Positions 4,574 through 7,683 of a DNA stretch of 7,683 nucleotides are shown in pieces. A program made the position numbers and the translations under genes. The notes beneath the pieces were generated by a model that was given only the letters and a program-made list of their open reading frames with translations, searched no databases and was not told where the DNA came from. This DNA comes from a bacterium. Its GTDB lineage: Bacteria > Patescibacteriota > Saccharimonadia > Saccharimonadales > UBA4665. The stretch is taken from the NCBI GenBank assembly GCA_021804315.1, contig JAJZHX010000022.1, positions 1-7,683 on the forward strand, in the 5' to 3' direction. Positions within the stretch are counted from its first letter, which is position 1. Each line of letters begins with the position of its first letter.

Positions 4574-4908
4574 ATATAATATTTTTTTAAGATTAATTAT
4601 ATTAATCGCCATGATCGTGCCTGAGACTGCAATCATAGCTACAGCTAACCAATAACTAAGTAAATTAACTAGCTATTTAAATCACTCTTAATCTATCTGG
4701 AGCTTTAAAAAAGCCGACAATTATATTTTATGAGTAGCAAAAATAATCCGAAGTAGCTTAACCAACTCTGGTAGTCTATGACTTTATTCACCAAAATAAT
4801 AAACGTATAAAGTTATTTTCGAGCTTTATATGACATAAATATTTAATCATTAAGTTATTACAAAACCATAGGTAGTTTGCCGATCAACATTTATTAAATT
4901 TAAATGCT
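4574..4908. other. AT-rich intergenic stretch without a supported gene
   Basis: No convincing coding frame, tRNA or other RNA gene is visible. GATTAA-TTATA-TTAATC (4591-4607) is a perfect but AT-only inverted repeat. The T7 run lies before it, so it is not a standard terminator for the plus-strand gene. On the minus strand a short frame reads through the gene end (stop at 4547-4549) and contains a hydrophobic stretch, LAVAMIAVSGTIMAINII, before a Lys-Lys pair. It may be a relic of a membrane protein or chance. The remainder is unstructured AT-rich sequence up to the promoter of the next gene. Confidence 0.4.
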
Positions 4909-4917
4909 TGGTATAAT
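4909..4917 (+). promoter_or_regulatory. Extended -10 promoter, leaderless placement
   Basis: TGGTATAAT is identical to the extended -10 of the methyltransferase promoter. Seven bases (4918-4924) separate TATAAT from the ATG at 4925, so the transcript would start at that codon. This makes the upstream in-frame ATG codons at 4904 and 4916 unlikely starts, since they lie upstream of the predicted transcript or inside the -10. Confidence 0.6.
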
Positions 4918-4924
4918 GCTAATA

Positions 4925-5365
4925 ATGGATAGACACACCCCAAATAAGAACGTTATCAACCCAAAAGATTTTCTCAAAAAAGAAGAGACAAAAGTTAATA
5001 AATTTAATAATGCTCTGGCGGTAGCAATTACTAAAGGGGTTGGCTCGATGTGGTCAGCTTACATATTCGCCTTATTGTCTTTATTATCGCTACCAGCAAT
5101 ACTAGTAACAATAAATCCGGCTTTTAAAGTAGCTTTTCCAAAATGGATAATTACCACAAGCATGATCACATTAATTGCTTGGATATCTCAGAATTTTTTG
5201 CAACTTGTTCTATTGCCGGTCATTATGGTTGGCCAAAATGTTATTCAAGATCAACAAGATGCTAAAGCTGCAACTGATCACAACACCTTAACCTATCTAG
5301 CTAACTTGCAGGAAGAACAAATGAAAGAGCTTGAAGCTATCAAGGATAGATTGAGCCAACTTTAG
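4925..5365 (+). CDS. DUF1003-like two-helix membrane protein
   Basis: A 146-residue inner-membrane protein. A charged N-terminal segment (1-28) is followed by a first membrane helix at about 41-63 with the approach FNNALAVAITKGVGSMWSAY, and a second at about 77-103 (LIAWISQNFLQLVLLPVIMV). A long polar and charged tail follows (GQNVIQDQQDAKAATDHNTL, then EEQMKELEAIKDRL), predicted to be a cytoplasmic amphipathic helix or coiled coil. This topology, with a Gln-Asn pair just after the second helix and a helical tail, resembles DUF1003 proteins, whose role is unknown; the assignment rests on recalled pattern only. The frame can be opened at ATG 4904, but the -10 element overlaps that region and ATG 4925 fits a leaderless start. 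It converges on the ATPase gene with 18 bases between stops and no visible terminator hairpin. Confidence 0.7.
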   Translation: MDRHTPNKNVINPKDFLKKEETKVNKFNNALAVAITKGVGSMWSAYIFALLSLLSLPAILVTINPAFKVAFPKWIITTSMITLIAWISQNFLQLVLLPVIMVGQNVIQDQQDAKAATDHNTLTYLANLQEEQMKELEAIKDRLSQL

Positions 5366-5383
5366 TTCCTTACTAAATCATCT

Positions 5384-7630
5384 TTATTTTAATAATATTG
5401 TTTGGCCACTAATCGGTTGTCTTAGCTTAACAGCTCGTATACTAATATAAAAGTGGCCTAATTCTAGATTACTCAACTCATAAATATCTATATAAGGCTG
5501 GAAGAAATTGAGTAATAGTTTTTGGCTAGATAGGCTCTGTTGTCGAAACACAACAACTGTACCTGTATTATCTAAAATAGTTGCCAGTAAATTTTTATCC
5601 TTAATTTGTGCAAGCGATTGTTGAGCCATCGTAATCGCTAAGCCATACTTCCTGGCTTCTGAAAACAAGCTCATAAAAGCTTCACTGGCATAGTTTTGAA
5701 ATTCATCGATGTACATATAAAAGGGTGTTCTTTTTTTAATAGTAATGTTTTGACGACTTAAGCCAGATAATTGCATTTTAGCCAGTATTATACCGCCTAG
5801 TACGCTTGATGCATCTTCTCCTAAGGCCCCCTTACTCAAATTACAAATTAAAATCTTGTTAGAATTAATAATTTGCTGGAAATCGAGTGTTGATTTATTG
5901 TTACTAAGAACATTATTGAGCGCTTGGGTTCTTTCAAATCTATCTATCCTTGACAGCGGACCTTGCAGTAATTTAACTCTTTGATATTCACCAGCTTTAT
6001 TAAATTCTTCTTGCCAAAAATTTCTTAATTTAGCATCAGCTAAATTATTAACAACCTTGTCTCTAAAGTTTTTATCTGTCAATAAGCTTCGAAGGGTAAA
6101 AAGCGTGGCTCCTTCTATAGATAAGGCAGTGTAAATAACATTACTTAAAATTCTCTCGATTCTATAGGCTTTAGTATTATTGGTTTCAAAAGTCTTTCGA
6201 AATATAGAAATTACTGATTCAACAACCATATCTTTATGTCTAGCTAGTTCGACTGACGACAAGTCTTTCGGTATTTCTAAAAGATTAATGGTTTGCTGGT
6301 TATGAGGGTCAGCCGGATTAAAGTAAATTAGATCTTTTAGTCGTTTAGTTGGCACTAATCGTAATATGTCTTCAGCTAAATCTCCATGAGGATCAATCAG
6401 TAATAAGCCGTTATTATTCTTCATATCCTGATAAAGCGCATATTTAAGCATAGTTGACTTACCACTGCCGGTTGCGCCAACAATATAAATATGACGTTGC
6501 CTTTCTAGCGTCGATAAGGCAATGAAAGTCTTTTTCGATTGGTCATCGCTTTTACCTAGAATTAGATCATGTTTTGTAGGCTTTGAGTTTAGGCCTATTA
6601 ATTGATGGCTGAGATTTTTGTTTAAACCAGCATTTAAATAACTGCTCTTAAGAGGCATATTATATAGACTGGCTAGTTCTGAGCTAGACAAGATATTATT
6701 AGTTTTAAATGGAGCAATAACTCTTCGTTTAAACAACTCATAAGAGTTAAAAGTAACTGTTGTTTTAGTTAACAACTGGCCTTTAAAGTTATTCGAAGCT
6801 AATAAACTGCTAAACTCGTTAACTTTACTTTTCAATAAGCCCTGATTGTCACTGCTGATTAATAGTCTTAAACTGGTTTTAAATAAAGGATTCTCTAATT
6901 TATTTTTTGATTTACTCTTCATAGAGTAAAAATTCGATCTAGCAAAAAACAACTTATAAATAATATTTTTAGGCAATAAGCTTAGTTTTATAAGCCATCG
7001 GTGATTTTTAATTTGTCCTTGATTTATTTTATGTTGCCATTGCTTATTAAAGCTATAATCTAAAGGTTGAATAACCGTTTGAAAAGCCATTGTTGCTTGG
7101 TTGTTTAAATCAACCATCGCTCCAAGATAAGAAGCACTTTTTTCTTCAGATAGACTATTATAAAAAGGTATTTTAAGTTTATAACTTACTAACTTAAAAC
7201 TTTTAAGTTTACTTAGATAGTCCTCAGCTGGTTGTAGAGCAACGCCCGGGATAGCGGTTTTTATAATACTTTTAACTGTCTGGTAATCGGCCTTAGAGCA
7301 GCCGATGAGAAACCTAATGCCTTGACCTTTTAAATTAACAACCTCAAGAGCAATTAACGAGCTTGATGCTAATCCATGGAAAGATTCAAACAATGCCCGA
7401 TAAGTAGCAGTATTAGTGTCATAAAATCCTGGTAAGATAATCTCTATAAACTTTAAGTCTCTCTGCCAAAAATTAGTTTCTAAATAAATTTTTCTAATCA
7501 ATTTAAACAATAAAAATAAAATTATAATAATAACTAATAAATTTATTAAATGTGCGAGTAGTGTTGTACCCAACAAATTAAAGTAGGCTAAAAGGGGATT
7601 TACTTCTATTAAGACGACTCTTAATTTCAT
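5384..7630 (-). CDS. HerA/VirD4-like membrane-anchored conjugation ATPase
   Basis: A 748-residue protein of the coupling-protein type found in CPR type IV secretion or pilus loci, expected to bind DNA and drive its movement at the inner membrane. A hydrophobic helix at about 22-44 anchors it. Residues 55-350 form the membrane-proximal domain typical of this group (FHGLASSSLIALEV). The RecA-like motor follows: Walker A GATGSGKST (385-393), LLLIDPHGD (409-417), ICNLSKGALGED (595-606), Walker B with IDEFQNY (641-647; D642, E643), and the MAQQS sensor motif (668-672). The segment from IDEF onward matches the TraM-recognition domain of VirD4/TraD-like proteins. Length is complete. The ATG at 7628-7630 has no strong ribosome site. 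Partner genes (VirB4, pilins, relaxase) are not in the window, so DNA transfer versus DNA uptake or pilus function cannot be decided. Confidence 0.88.
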   Translation of the reverse strand: MKLRVVLIEVNPLLAYFNLLGTTLLAHLINLLVIIIILFLLFKLIRKIYLETNFWQRDLKFIEIILPGFYDTNTATYRALFESFHGLASSSLIALEVVNLKGQGIRFLIGCSKADYQTVKSIIKTAIPGVALQPAEDYLSKLKSFKLVSYKLKIPFYNSLSEEKSASYLGAMVDLNNQATMAFQTVIQPLDYSFNKQWQHKINQGQIKNHRWLIKLSLLPKNIIYKLFFARSNFYSMKSKSKNKLENPLFKTSLRLLISSDNQGLLKSKVNEFSSLLASNNFKGQLLTKTTVTFNSYELFKRRVIAPFKTNNILSSSELASLYNMPLKSSYLNAGLNKNLSHQLIGLNSKPTKHDLILGKSDDQSKKTFIALSTLERQRHIYIVGATGSGKSTMLKYALYQDMKNNNGLLLIDPHGDLAEDILRLVPTKRLKDLIYFNPADPHNQQTINLLEIPKDLSSVELARHKDMVVESVISIFRKTFETNNTKAYRIERILSNVIYTALSIEGATLFTLRSLLTDKNFRDKVVNNLADAKLRNFWQEEFNKAGEYQRVKLLQGPLSRIDRFERTQALNNVLSNNKSTLDFQQIINSNKILICNLSKGALGEDASSVLGGIILAKMQLSGLSRQNITIKKRTPFYMYIDEFQNYASEAFMSLFSEARKYGLAITMAQQSLAQIKDKNLLATILDNTGTVVVFRQQSLSSQKLLLNFFQPYIDIYELSNLELGHFYISIRAVKLRQPISGQTILLK

Positions 7631-7683
7631 AAATTAATCTCTAATAATCTAAGTTACCCTACGATAAGATATTAAGCTTGCTA
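7631..7683 (-). promoter_or_regulatory. Upstream region of the ATPase gene, no clear promoter
   Basis: The 53 bases before the ATPase start are AT-rich. No clear -10/-35 pair or Shine-Dalgarno is visible, so the gene may be transcribed from further upstream, outside the window, or from a weak promoter. Confidence 0.25.

Noticed and set aside
4582..4607. Terminator after the cysteine-repeat gene
   Set aside because: The T7 run precedes the inverted repeat and the stem has only A-T pairs apart from its outermost pair, so it does not fit an intrinsic terminator on either strand.
1..7683. CRISPR array or tRNA/rRNA genes
   Set aside because: No regularly spaced direct repeats and no tRNA-like cloverleaf or rRNA motifs were seen on either strand.

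Overview
The window reads as a fragment of an AT-rich bacterial genome, most likely a Patescibacteria/CPR lineage such as Candidatus Saccharibacteria. The main basis is the 748-residue membrane-anchored HerA/VirD4-like ATPase (5384-7630), whose fold order and motif wording I recognise from that group, together with a small DUF1003-like membrane protein beside it and promoters placed for leaderless transcripts. UGA appears to be used as an ordinary stop, which argues against the UGA-recoding CPR lineages. The lineage call is inference from recall, not a search.

The left half (1-3740) is a decayed mobile islet. Positions 1 to about 494 are the 5' part of an IS3-family element on the minus strand: orfA, an A7 slippery site and the start of orfB, running off the window. 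The element appears to cut a serine recombinase after its first ~56 residues (469-663). Reading along the minus strand from right to left, the islet holds the 3' stump of a phage-type DNA methylase (3383-3544), a phBC6A51-type helix-turn-helix gene resembling a small terminase subunit (3055-3402), an extended -10 promoter, a strongly structured leader, an M.EcoRI-like adenine methyltransferase (1787-2824), a DUF262-HNH nuclease (702-1790), and the recombinase stump. The right edge is an IS3-type orfA remnant on the plus strand (about 3544-3716). Both islet edges are therefore IS-type sequence abutting broken phage or integrative-element genes.

The likely working unit of the islet is the methyltransferase and nuclease pair. 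Their frames overlap by 4 bp (ATGA), both start codons are preceded by the same GAAAGG Shine-Dalgarno, and one promoter sits exactly where transcription would begin at the base of a nested hairpin. The methyltransferase is close to M.EcoRI, yet the partner is a DGQQR-type DUF262 protein with an HNH domain, not an EcoRI-like endonuclease.

The right half (3880-7683) looks like AT-rich host or integrative-element backbone. It holds a signal-anchored protein with four cysteine-paired repeats (3992-4573), about 350 bp without a supported gene, a DUF1003-like two-helix membrane protein (4925-5365), and, convergent with it across an 18-bp gap, the large coupling-protein-like ATPase.
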